Assembly (NCBI GenBank): GCA_017428115.1 | Contig: JAFRRK010000019.1 | Coordinates: 1 to 40,259 of the forward strand | DNA: 40,259 nt | From: Bacteroidales bacterium | GTDB taxonomy: Bacteria; Bacteroidota; Bacteroidia; Bacteroidales; P3 | Reading direction: 5' to 3' | In this document: positions 32,685 to 40,095 of the stretch, in pieces | Layout: every line of letters starts with the position of its first letter | Numbering within the stretch: position 1 is the first letter of the stretch | The notes under the pieces: generated by a model | Database searches by the model: none | What the model was told of the DNA's origin: nothing | What the model saw: the letters and a program-made list of their open reading frames with translations, nothing else | Program-made: the position numbers and the translations under genes

Positions 32685-33043
32685 GTCATTTTGATGTGGG
32701 GAATGCCGTCGAGAATGAAGGTGTCGGACGACTGCTTGAATCCTACACCCTCGTAGAAGCCTCTGGCATATTCCTGAGCCTCTATATCGATGTGTGTTGC
32801 ACTGAAATGCTCAACGGCTGCATTGATGGCATGAAGCATGATTTGCTTGCCATAGCCCTTGCCTTGTTCGGTTGTGATGACTCGGCCTATGGAAATCTCC
32901 TTCATGTGGGTTCCTGCAGGGCATACACGAGCCAGGGCGACAACCTTCGCCGTCAGCTCGCTCTTCTGCGTCCGCTTGTAGGCCTCGTCGAATGCCTTGA
33001 ATAGCCTATCGTACTCGTCCCTCATCCTCACGAAGCGGTCCAA
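32660..33043 (-). pseudogene. chimeric frame: foreign N terminus fused to ElaA-type GNAT C terminus
   Basis: The last 90 residues match the ElaA group of GNAT acetyltransferases: ALARVCPAG, ISIGRVITTEQGKGYGKQIM with the acetyl-CoA-binding GxGYG element, and a DGIPHIKM ending as in ElaA. The first about 32 residues (DRFVRMRDEYDRLFKAF, then a Lys/Glu-rich stretch ending KSELTA) do not resemble the ElaA N terminus and look like part of a helical protein. Upstream DNA to 33140 continues similar sequence in a shifted frame (SAVEAFEKRIAAAG). A recombination that joined two damaged genes is the simplest reading. An active acetyltransferase is unlikely. Confidence 0.55.
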
Positions 33044-33173
33044 CCCGCACCCGCCGCCGCGATGCGTTTCTCAAACGCCTCCACGGCACTGAAAAATAGG
33101 CCATTGGGAACACGCTCAATGCCTTGTCCGAAAATTTGATTGCATCCATAATTCAATATTTTTTGGTTTGAAA

Positions 33174-33419
33174 AATCTCTTTTCACCGTGTTTCAATTTT
33201 GAAAGGCTCCGAAAACACTCTTTTCAGCCGTTTTAATTTTCATTTGGCCCTTGCGACACTCTTTTTACCCATTTTCAAAATCATTTGGCCTTTGCAACAC
33301 TCTTTTCACCGCCTTTTGATTTCAAAACACCCTCGCGACACTCTTTTTGCCCACTTTCAAAATCATTTGGGGCTGACGAGAGTCTTTTCAGCCGTTTTCA
33401 AAACCGGTCGGGGTTAGCA
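33174..33419. repeat. 41-bp imperfect tandem array, six units
   Basis: Units begin at 33174, 33215, 33256, 33297, 33338 and 33379, each exactly 41 bases, typically ACACTCTTTT...TTTTCAAAATCATTTGG...TTGCG. They diverge along their whole length, and no unit has unique spacers, so it is not a CRISPR. Since 41 is not a multiple of three, a repeated protein is excluded. The array starts 10 bases past the stop of the minus-strand lipoprotein at 33430. Related units occur at 39566-39640. Confidence 0.9.
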
Positions 33420-33429
33420 CTGGGATGTT

Positions 33430-34593
33430 TTATTTCTTCTTCAATATCTCATGTATCCATTTGTCAAAGTCCGCTCCCGCAGGATATGTGGCTATTGTCT
33501 TGTGGTCTGCTCCGATAAGGATGGCACGATTGAAGTCTATAGAGAGCACCCGAGTCAGCCCTTTGGCATAGTAGACGTTGTCGGCAAGGCACAGCGAGTC
33601 GGTCAGTGCTAGAATCAGTTCGGCATTGTTGCTATTTGGGAATACCATGACGATGTTCTGTATCTGTGGGGCGTATGCGTCGGGGACAAGGAAATAGTCT
33701 TTGCCCATGCCGAAATAGGCGTAGTGGAGTAGAGTTGTGCCTTGCATCTGTCGCAGTGTCACGGTGTCTCCTGTGCGGACATTGACCAGAGGGAAGTCCA
33801 GCACCGTGTCGTTGGTTTCTGTATTGGTAGTGCTAACTCGGCTTTGGATGTAAGAGTTTCCCGAAAAGCGGTCGTATTTTGCATAGCAGGGAGCATCAAG
33901 GTTGAAGATGGAATCAAGCATAGCCTGCCGATTGTCGAAGCGCACATCACGGATTTCGTACCGGTAGCCACTGCCGTGTTCTATGTCGTCGGCAGCTACA
34001 AACATTTCTTTTTGGGGGTCGTAAAAGAGTGTCAGAGGGTCATCCCGCATCTCGCAGTGGTCGGCGTAACAATGTTTCTGTGTTACTGTGGCTTTTATGC
34101 GAAGGCTACCGTCTGCCATCAGCTTGTAGTGCGACGACTTTTCCGGTAGTGTCACCATACACCATTCGCTGTAGGTCGGGTAGTACATAGAGAAATAGTC
34201 GATGCCATACTGCAGGGTATTGCACGTCAGTTCATCGTAGAACCGGCTCTCTGTGCTGCCATCGGACAGATTGCGATAGAATGCCACGTCGAAGTCGCGG
34301 GAGCATACATATTTCACCCATTGCGGAGTGAGCAGGTTGCATTCGCCATCGGAGCAGATGTTGGCAATTACCTGCGTCGAGTCGTCGACGTTGTGTATCA
34401 CGATGTCGTACCCAATGTCGCTCAGTTCCTTATTTTTGCCTTCTATCCAATATTTGTCAACATGAAACGAAATCCATTCGTGGCGCATAAACTTGTCCAC
34501 TGAGACATCGGCGGCGGTATATTTGCTTTGTGTGCAAGCGGAGAACATTCCGACGGCGCACACCATCGCACCGAGTAAAAATACTTTCTTCAT
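33430..34593 (-). CDS. lipoprotein with cysteine-less thioredoxin-like C terminus
   Basis: This 387-residue protein has a lipoprotein signal ending AVGMFSAC (Cys20). The N-terminal two thirds (about 25-265) are not recognised and contain several Cys residues. The C-terminal part, DFPLVNVRTGDTVTLRQM followed by LLHYAYFG and a late LSIDFNRAILIGADHKTIATY, follows the AhpC/TlpA-type thioredoxin pattern, but the CxxC site is absent. It may be a structural rather than redox module. The function is unknown. It lies between a 41-bp array and the terminator of the exported-enzyme operon. Confidence 0.7.
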   Translation of the reverse strand: MKKVFLLGAMVCAVGMFSACTQSKYTAADVSVDKFMRHEWISFHVDKYWIEGKNKELSDIGYDIVIHNVDDSTQVIANICSDGECNLLTPQWVKYVCSRDFDVAFYRNLSDGSTESRFYDELTCNTLQYGIDYFSMYYPTYSEWCMVTLPEKSSHYKLMADGSLRIKATVTQKHCYADHCEMRDDPLTLFYDPQKEMFVAADDIEHGSGYRYEIRDVRFDNRQAMLDSIFNLDAPCYAKYDRFSGNSYIQSRVSTTNTETNDTVLDFPLVNVRTGDTVTLRQMQGTTLLHYAYFGMGKDYFLVPDAYAPQIQNIVMVFPNSNNAELILALTDSLCLADNVYYAKGLTRVLSIDFNRAILIGADHKTIATYPAGADFDKWIHEILKKK

Positions 34594-34901
34594 ATTGATT
34601 GAAATTTTGATATTACAAAACCATCCCGCCCCGCCGCAACATTGTGGCAGAGAGAGGCAATTGAATTAAAAACAAAGAGGAAAGGCTCCCGACGATTACC
34701 TGTGTAATTCGTGGGTGGGGTGACTATCAGCGAGTTATGAGCATTGCAAATCATATACCGTTTTTCATACGCCATATATAACGTCAACTCCCCGAAAATA
34801 TTGTGCCAGCTGGGAACAAATCATACGACATAAAAAGCCATCCGCCAGGGAGGTGTGGCTCCTAAGGCGGATGGCTTTGCTGCTACGAAAGGACATTGCG
34901 A
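34594..34901. other. 308-base gap with an operon terminator
   Basis: Contains the terminator at 34834-34878 and otherwise no supported feature. Confidence 0.6.
34834..34878 (-). terminator. terminator of the exported-enzyme operon
   Basis: AAAGCCATCCGCC pairs perfectly with GGCGGATGGCTTT over 12-13 base pairs. On the minus strand it is followed by five T. It ends the unit that begins with the aldo/keto reductase. Confidence 0.85.
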
Positions 34902-35009
34902 CTACCTTAGGGTTTCACTCCTTCCCGTAGATGGAGACCAACGTGTACTGGCGGCTGCCGAGGCCAAAAGGAGTGCGAAGGCTACGGTGAGGATATTTCT
35001 GAATTTCAT
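34902..35009 (-). pseudogene. truncated gene: signal peptide joined to a duplicated DUF362 3' end
   Basis: The minus strand starts MKFRNILTVAFALLLASA, a signal sequence, then continues for 35 codons. In another frame the same DNA reads GLGSRQYTLVSIYGKE and a stop, nearly identical to the DUF362 C terminus GLGSRQYKLVSIDK. At DNA level 36 of 39 bases (34926-34964) match 37492-37530. An internal deletion appears to have joined the start of a paralogous gene to its own tail out of frame. Confidence 0.75.
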
Positions 35010-35025
35010 ATTGTCCTTTTTGTAG

Positions 35026-36129
35026 TTATTGCAAGGTGTTGTACTGCTCGTCGGTGACGGGTTCGAGCCATTCGTTGCTGTTGCCGGGCTTGGCGTTGGC
35101 GTGGTAGGTGAGGTGCTGCATCCAGCTGTCTTTGGCGGCACCGTGCCAGTGTTTCACGCCTTCGGGAACGGCGACGGTGACACCAGGCTTCAGCTCCACG
35201 GCGGGTTTGCCCCACTCCTGATACCAGCCGCGACCGCTCACGCATATCAGCACCTGCACGGCGCCGTGGTGGACGTGCCAGTTGTTGCGGCAGCCAGGCT
35301 CAAAACTGACGTTGCAGAGGCCGCTCACCGAGTCGAGCAAGGCCAGGTAGCTCTGCCCGGTGAAATACTTGGCGTAGGCATCGTTGGGTTCGCCCAAGGG
35401 CCACGAGGAGGTGGATACGGCGGGCATCGGCTGTCCGCTCACGGCGGCGATGGCGGCCTCGCACCGCAGCGCCTCTGCCTCCATACCGTGCGAACGCAAC
35501 GAGGCGACAATACCGTTCAGCTGCTCCTCCGTCACACCCATATTCAGGGCGCCACGCACGTGGGCCTGCAGCTGCGGCATCACGCCTTCCAAGCCGCTCA
35601 GCGCGCTGACGGTGACAAGCTCGCGGTCGGCATGGGTGAGCAGGTCGCGTGCAAAGATGTCGCCAAAGAGATGCGCCTTGAGGTAGTAGTCCTCGGCGGG
35701 ACAGAAGTCGTAGTTGAACGGTTGCCCGCTGAGCTTCGTCTGCACCTCGGTACCCTGTTTGAGGGCATCGTAGCCGCCGGGCAGCGGCGACGATTCGGCA
35801 CCCATCTCCACATCGCCGCGCTGCTCCATCACTTTCTTGAGAGTCCCCAGTGCGTTGAGCGAACGCGGGAATCCCGTGTAGGCATAGAGCTGCGAGAGGG
35901 CCTCCTTCATCTGGTTGGCGGTGAGGCCTGCATCGAAGCCCTCACCGATGGCGATGGCTAGCGACGACTGGTCGCCCCGTGCCTCATGACAGGCGATAAC
36001 CGTCATCGCGGCCGCTTGCTTTTCATTGAAACTTAAAACATTCATATCCTTGTCTGTGTTCTTTTTCGTGCCGCATCCAGCCAACAGCATCAGCCCTGCG
36101 ACCACAATCAAATAAATGCGTTTGTTCAT
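35026..36129 (-). CDS. exported double carboxymuconolactone-decarboxylase-like/cupin fusion lipoprotein
   Basis: This 367-residue lipoprotein has the lipobox MLLAGC (Cys19). Residues about 30-115 (FNEKQAAAMTVIACHEARGDQ, then QMKEALSQLYAYTGFPRSLNAL) and about 145-235 (LLTHADRELVTVSALSGLEGVMPQLQAHVRGALN) are two CMD/AhpD-like domains. Residues about 265-345 are a cupin with NNWHVHHG and the later VPEGVKHWHG metal-type histidines. CMD proteins act as decarboxylases or hydroperoxide reductants. Here the second domain lacks a Cys pair. The gene follows the amidohydrolase by 10 bases. The substrate is unknown. Confidence 0.85.
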   Translation of the reverse strand: MNKRIYLIVVAGLMLLAGCGTKKNTDKDMNVLSFNEKQAAAMTVIACHEARGDQSSLAIAIGEGFDAGLTANQMKEALSQLYAYTGFPRSLNALGTLKKVMEQRGDVEMGAESSPLPGGYDALKQGTEVQTKLSGQPFNYDFCPAEDYYLKAHLFGDIFARDLLTHADRELVTVSALSGLEGVMPQLQAHVRGALNMGVTEEQLNGIVASLRSHGMEAEALRCEAAIAAVSGQPMPAVSTSSWPLGEPNDAYAKYFTGQSYLALLDSVSGLCNVSFEPGCRNNWHVHHGAVQVLICVSGRGWYQEWGKPAVELKPGVTVAVPEGVKHWHGAAKDSWMQHLTYHANAKPGNSNEWLEPVTDEQYNTLQ

Positions 36130-36139
36130 ATTTCTTTTA

Positions 36140-37471
36140 TTATTTTCTTTCCCATTGTTTCATTCCCGCCAGCGGGGTGGTGTCGATAAGTTTCAGCGAC
36201 TTCACCATCCGGGCGGTGCCCTCCTTGTATTTCTTGAAGTGAGCCGTCTGGATGTGGCTCTGGTAGGCGTCGCGGTCGGCGTAGATTTCCAAAATATAGA
36301 TTTTGCAAGGGTTGTTCTTGCTTTGCATCGAGAATAGGGTCAGCACGCCAGGTTCGACGCGTGTGGAGGTCTCGCCGACTTCTTTGGCAAAGGCCATATA
36401 GTCGTCGAGCATCGTCGGTTCGACTTCGATTTCGGCCAGGCGGACAATCCGTTCGCCCTGTTGCCGCAGGGGGACGGCTTCGCCGAACAGGCGTCGGGCG
36501 TTGTCGGTAAACACCTCCTGTGGGTCGACCCCGTGATGTGCGAGGCGTTCGGCCAGCGCTTCCTTGCCATCAACCAGCACCTGCTCGGCCACGTAGGGAT
36601 AGTCGCTGCCATAGAGGATATGGTCGGGCGTGGTGATGGTCAGCAACGCGTTGAGGACATCGTCGGTGGGAGCTCCCGCAAGGTCGTAATAGAGGTGCGC
36701 AAGGTTGGCATCCACGTCAACGGGCTGCATGATGCCCTGCTTCACCATTACCGGCAGCAACGAGCGGAAGCGCGGCAGGGCGTTGGGCAGAAACGAGCCG
36801 CAATGGGGCACCACCACCTTCAGGTGCGGGTAGCGCACCAGCACGTTGTGGGCAATCATATTGAGCACCGCCCGCGAGGTTTCGGCGAGGTATTCGTAGC
36901 TTGCCAGCGGCACATCGGCAATCAGCTGTGCGTTGACTGCTGAGGGCTTGTGGGGATGCAGAATGATGACAGTATTGCTCTGGTCGAGGTAAGCCATCAG
37001 TGTGTCGAGGGCTGGGTCGCCGAGGTATTGTCCGTAGGCGTTGGTGGCCAGCTTCACGCCGTCGGCCCCCAACACCTTAAGCGCATAGCGTGCCTCCTCG
37101 ATGGCGGCTTTCACGTCGGGCAAGGGCAGCGCGGCACAGAAGAGGAAACGCCCTTGATAGCGTGCCTTGAACGTGGCGCACTCCTCGTTGTATCTGCGGC
37201 ATACCGCTGCCGCAGCTTTCGCGTCGCCGAAGTAGGGTTGCGGTGCAGGCATAGTGAGCACGGCGGTCGTGATGCCTGCCTTGTCCATAAAGGCGATGTG
37301 ACGCTCCACATCCCAACCGGGGATGGGAAACCCCTCGTCCATCTCGGCACCGTTGGCCTTGATAAATTCGAGGTAGCCCTGCGTGACGGCGTGGCTATGG
37401 AGGTCGATTTGTGCTATGCAAGTAATTGATAAAGAAGCCATAATGGCTATGCTAATCAGTCTTTTTAACAT
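36140..37471 (-). CDS. exported amidohydrolase fused to an ABM-type monooxygenase domain
   Basis: This 443-residue protein has a Sec signal ending SITCIAQ. Residues about 22-335 are an amidohydrolase_2 TIM barrel: DLHSHAV with His25/His27, ILHPHKP, VVPHCGSFLP and the metal Asp in LYGSDYPY. Residues about 340-430 are an antibiotic-biosynthesis-monooxygenase (YgiN-like) domain: VRLAEIEVEPTMLDDYMAF, EPGVLTLFSM, IYILEIYADRDAYQSH. The barrel group includes ACMSD-type decarboxylases. Joining an ACMSD-like barrel to an ABM domain suggests work on aromatic or quinone-like rings in the periplasm (inference). Confidence 0.87.
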   Translation of the reverse strand: MLKRLISIAIMASLSITCIAQIDLHSHAVTQGYLEFIKANGAEMDEGFPIPGWDVERHIAFMDKAGITTAVLTMPAPQPYFGDAKAAAAVCRRYNEECATFKARYQGRFLFCAALPLPDVKAAIEEARYALKVLGADGVKLATNAYGQYLGDPALDTLMAYLDQSNTVIILHPHKPSAVNAQLIADVPLASYEYLAETSRAVLNMIAHNVLVRYPHLKVVVPHCGSFLPNALPRFRSLLPVMVKQGIMQPVDVDANLAHLYYDLAGAPTDDVLNALLTITTPDHILYGSDYPYVAEQVLVDGKEALAERLAHHGVDPQEVFTDNARRLFGEAVPLRQQGERIVRLAEIEVEPTMLDDYMAFAKEVGETSTRVEPGVLTLFSMQSKNNPCKIYILEIYADRDAYQSHIQTAHFKKYKEGTARMVKSLKLIDTTPLAGMKQWERK

Positions 37472-37485
37472 CTGCAGATATTATG

Positions 37486-38472
37486 CTATTTGTCGATGGA
37501 GACCAGCTTGTACTGGCGGCTGCCGAGGCCTATCTTCTCGGCGTGTTCCACGGTATGGATGCCGTGACGGTTCTCGATACGCTCTTTCATCGATGCAACG
37601 TCGTTGTCGGTCGTCTGCTCCTGACCGAGGACGAGGTCTATGCAGGCCTGGTCGAGGGCCACAGGGTCGGTGCTGGCGAGGATGCCGATGTCCTTGAGTG
37701 CCACAGGGGTAGGATTGCCGTTGCAGTCACAGTCGATGCTCATATTGTTCATTACGGCGATGTAGAGCACCTTGCCCTTGAAGTAGTCGTGTACCGCAGC
37801 GGCGGCGGTGGCCATGCATTCAAGGAACTTGTCCTGGTTCTCCTGCTGGATGAAGTCCCACATGTGTGTGTAGTCTTCGCACTGGCCGTTGGTGTGGATG
37901 TATGTCTTGCCGTTGCGCGAGGCCACGCCGATGCTGGCGTTCTTCAGCACGCCGCCGAAGCCGCCCATTTGGTGGCCCTTGAAGTGGGCGAGGTTGATCA
38001 TGAAGTCGTAATTCTGCAGGTTTTTGCCCACAATGTTGTAGCGCATATAGGTAGTGTCGCGCACGGGTATTTTAATCTCTCCGTCGGCATCCATGATGTC
38101 TACGCCGCCAATGGTGTTGAAGCCGTGTTCCTCGATTACCTTCAGGTGGTCCTTGGTGTTCATGCGCTTACCGGCATAGGCGGTGTTGCACTCCACAAGC
38201 TTGCCATTCACCAGCTGCACCAGCGGACCTATGAGGTCGGCTTTCAGATGGTTGTTGTTGCCCGCCTCGCCGGTGGAGATTTTCACAGCCACACGGCCTT
38301 CGGCCTTAACGCCAAGGGCCTTATAGATATTAATCAGCGCCTCGGGGCTTATTTCCTTGGTCATGTACACCACCGAGCCCTGGGGCTCGGGAGCGGGTTC
38401 GGGTGTTTCTTGTTTCTGTTTGCAGCCGAGCAGCAGCAACGCTGCAGTGGCAAATAATGCGATTCTTTTCAT
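37486..38472 (-). CDS. exported DUF362 lipoprotein
   Basis: This 328-residue lipoprotein has the lipobox LLLLGC (Cys17). The DUF362 domain covers about 35-300: VAVKISTGEAGNNNHLK, the FMINLAHFKGHQMGGFGGVLKN segment, and ASTDPVALDQACIDLV. The family resembles uncharacterised Fe-S proteins, but no 4Cys ferredoxin motif is present in this protein. It lies between the AKR and amidohydrolase genes. Its last 39 bases have a near-identical copy at 34926. Confidence 0.87.
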   Translation of the reverse strand: MKRIALFATAALLLLGCKQKQETPEPAPEPQGSVVYMTKEISPEALINIYKALGVKAEGRVAVKISTGEAGNNNHLKADLIGPLVQLVNGKLVECNTAYAGKRMNTKDHLKVIEEHGFNTIGGVDIMDADGEIKIPVRDTTYMRYNIVGKNLQNYDFMINLAHFKGHQMGGFGGVLKNASIGVASRNGKTYIHTNGQCEDYTHMWDFIQQENQDKFLECMATAAAAVHDYFKGKVLYIAVMNNMSIDCDCNGNPTPVALKDIGILASTDPVALDQACIDLVLGQEQTTDNDVASMKERIENRHGIHTVEHAEKIGLGSRQYKLVSIDK

Positions 38473-38505
38473 TGTATTCCGTTTTATAATAATTATTTAT
38501 CTATT

Positions 38506-39354
38506 TTATACCAAGCCTCTCCAACCCATAAACATTTTGGTCACCTCGCCGTCGTGGTGGTCGAAGAAGAGGCTCTGTCTGGTGTCGAGGGCTTCGATGC
38601 GAGCCATCTCGTCGGCTGTGAGTTCGAAATCGAAGATATTGATATTTTCGACCATACGTTCCTTGTGGGTCGACTTGGGGATGATGACCACCCCGCGTTG
38701 CAGCAGGAAGCGGAGAGCCGTCTGCGCCACACTCTTGCCGTGAGCTTTGCCGATTTCCGAAAGCACCTCGTTGGTGAAGAATCCGTTGCGTCCCTCGGCC
38801 AAGGGGCCCCACGACATAATCTGGCACCCCAGCTCCTCCATATACTTCTGCGGCTGTTGCTGCTGGCAGAAGACGTGGGTTTCCACCTGGTTCACCATCG
38901 GCTTGACCGCCACATTCGACGCCAGGTCGATGAGGTGGTCGGGATAGAAGTTGCTCACGCCTATGGCGCGCAGCTTGCCATCGCGGTAGGCATCCTCTAG
39001 CGCGCGGTAGGCACCATAACGGTCGCAGAAAGGCTGGTGGAGCAGCATCAGGTCGATATAGTCCGTCTGAAACTTGCGAAGGCTTTCGTCGATGGAGGCC
39101 TTGGCCCGCTCGTAGCCATAGTTCGAGATCCAGATTTTCGACACAATGAACACCTCGTTGCGGGCTATTCCGCTTTTCTTCACAGCACTCCCCACGCCCT
39201 CCTCGTTGGCGTAGGCTTGCGCCGTGTCGACCATACGGTAGCCGACGCTCAGTGCATCGCTCACGCAGCGTTCGGCCTCGCCGGGTGTCACCTGGTAAAC
39301 GCCATACCCCATCTGGGGCATCTCCACTCCGTTCGATAATTTGATGTACTCCAT
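38506..39354 (-). CDS. aldo/keto reductase
   Basis: This 282-residue NADPH-dependent reductase has the catalytic tetrad Asp43, Tyr48, Lys73 and His106 (MVDTAQAYANEE, IVSKIWI, MLLHQPF). The cofactor-binding tail is VVIIPKSTHKERMVENINIFDFEL. It is cytoplasmic, unlike the next three genes. The substrate is probably a small carbonyl. It is first in the minus-strand operon; a TAnnTTTG element lies at 39426-39433. Confidence 0.92.
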   Translation of the reverse strand: MEYIKLSNGVEMPQMGYGVYQVTPGEAERCVSDALSVGYRMVDTAQAYANEEGVGSAVKKSGIARNEVFIVSKIWISNYGYERAKASIDESLRKFQTDYIDLMLLHQPFCDRYGAYRALEDAYRDGKLRAIGVSNFYPDHLIDLASNVAVKPMVNQVETHVFCQQQQPQKYMEELGCQIMSWGPLAEGRNGFFTNEVLSEIGKAHGKSVAQTALRFLLQRGVVIIPKSTHKERMVENINIFDFELTADEMARIEALDTRQSLFFDHHDGEVTKMFMGWRGLV

Positions 39355-39425
39355 AATTCTCTTGGTGTTGTATTTGTTTATAAATCAATACTTCTTATCA
39401 ATGTAACCCTTTTGTATTCCGACTG

Positions 39426-39433
39426 CAAAGATA
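39426..39433 (-). promoter_or_regulatory. -7 promoter element for the aldo/keto reductase operon
   Basis: CAAAGATA reads TATCTTTG on the minus strand (TAnnTTTG), 72 bases before the start codon. A -33 TTG was not obvious. Confidence 0.55.
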
Positions 39434-39565
39434 CGAACATTCCGCCATACGGCAGTTTCACATTTTACGCCAAAACGTTCACATATTTCCGCCATATACA
39501 GAAAGGGCGACCCCGCCATTCGGTGGAGCCGCCCACATAGATTATTCGGGCTTCGTTCCATTTTT

Positions 39566-39640
39566 TCATTTGGCTCTTGCGAGAGTCTTTTTGGGCTTTT
39601 CTAAAAACATTCTTTTTACTGATTTTCATTTTTAAACTCT
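39566..39640. repeat. second locus of the 41-bp repeat, about two degenerate units
   Basis: CATTTGGCTCTTGCGAGAGTC, then TTTTTGGGCTTTTCTAAAAA and a second ATTCTTTTTACTGATTTTC, align with the array at 33174-33419. It overlaps the 3' end of a minus-strand gene, as the other array abuts one. Confidence 0.65.
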
Positions 39641-40095
39641 TCCAGTTTCCTTTCATCGTCTGACATATCAACAGTCTTTGATTTACCTTTGACCATAGTT
39701 TCTCGGATGAAAATAATCTGGCCTCGTTTATTTTTGTAGAAATCCGAGGAGAGACATTTGAAGTACCCTCTCCGCATATGTGGGCGTTTTGCTCCTTTAT
39801 GCACATCTTCCATTACCTTCTCAGAGATGCCAAGTCTTACATTTCTTCCTTTGGTTTGATATGTGGTTTCATTGTTTGTCGAGGGAGCACCTTCATGAAC
39901 ACATTCGGGGAAGCATTCCATATAGGCCAGGAGATTGACTGCAAAACGAAAGTTGCGTTCTACTGCTTTACCCACTTCATCATTTCTGGACTTGGCTATG
40001 TTATATTCGCTTTCGTGTATCTGCCCAACGCCATCATCATCAATGAAAAAAAAGGTTCTTCCGAAAAATGCGTAGGTGACATACGAAGAAGGGGT
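39616..40095 (-). pseudogene. gene of unknown function truncated by an insertion sequence
   Basis: On the minus strand the frame runs open from about 40095 to TAA at 39616. It contains RNFRFAVNLLAYMECFPEC, NVRLGISEKVMEDVHKGAK, MRRGYFKCLSSDFY and FIRETMVKGKSKTVDMSDD. No start codon with a credible context exists at the upstream end. The frame instead runs into TGA TGA inside the putative insertion-sequence terminus. The GTG at 39975 is only an internal codon. I do not recognise the family. Loss of its N terminus by insertion is the simplest reading. Confidence 0.55.

Noticed and set aside
33174-33419. CRISPR-like periodic array
   Set aside because: Units diverge along their whole length, there are no identical repeats separated by unique spacers, and no cas genes are present.
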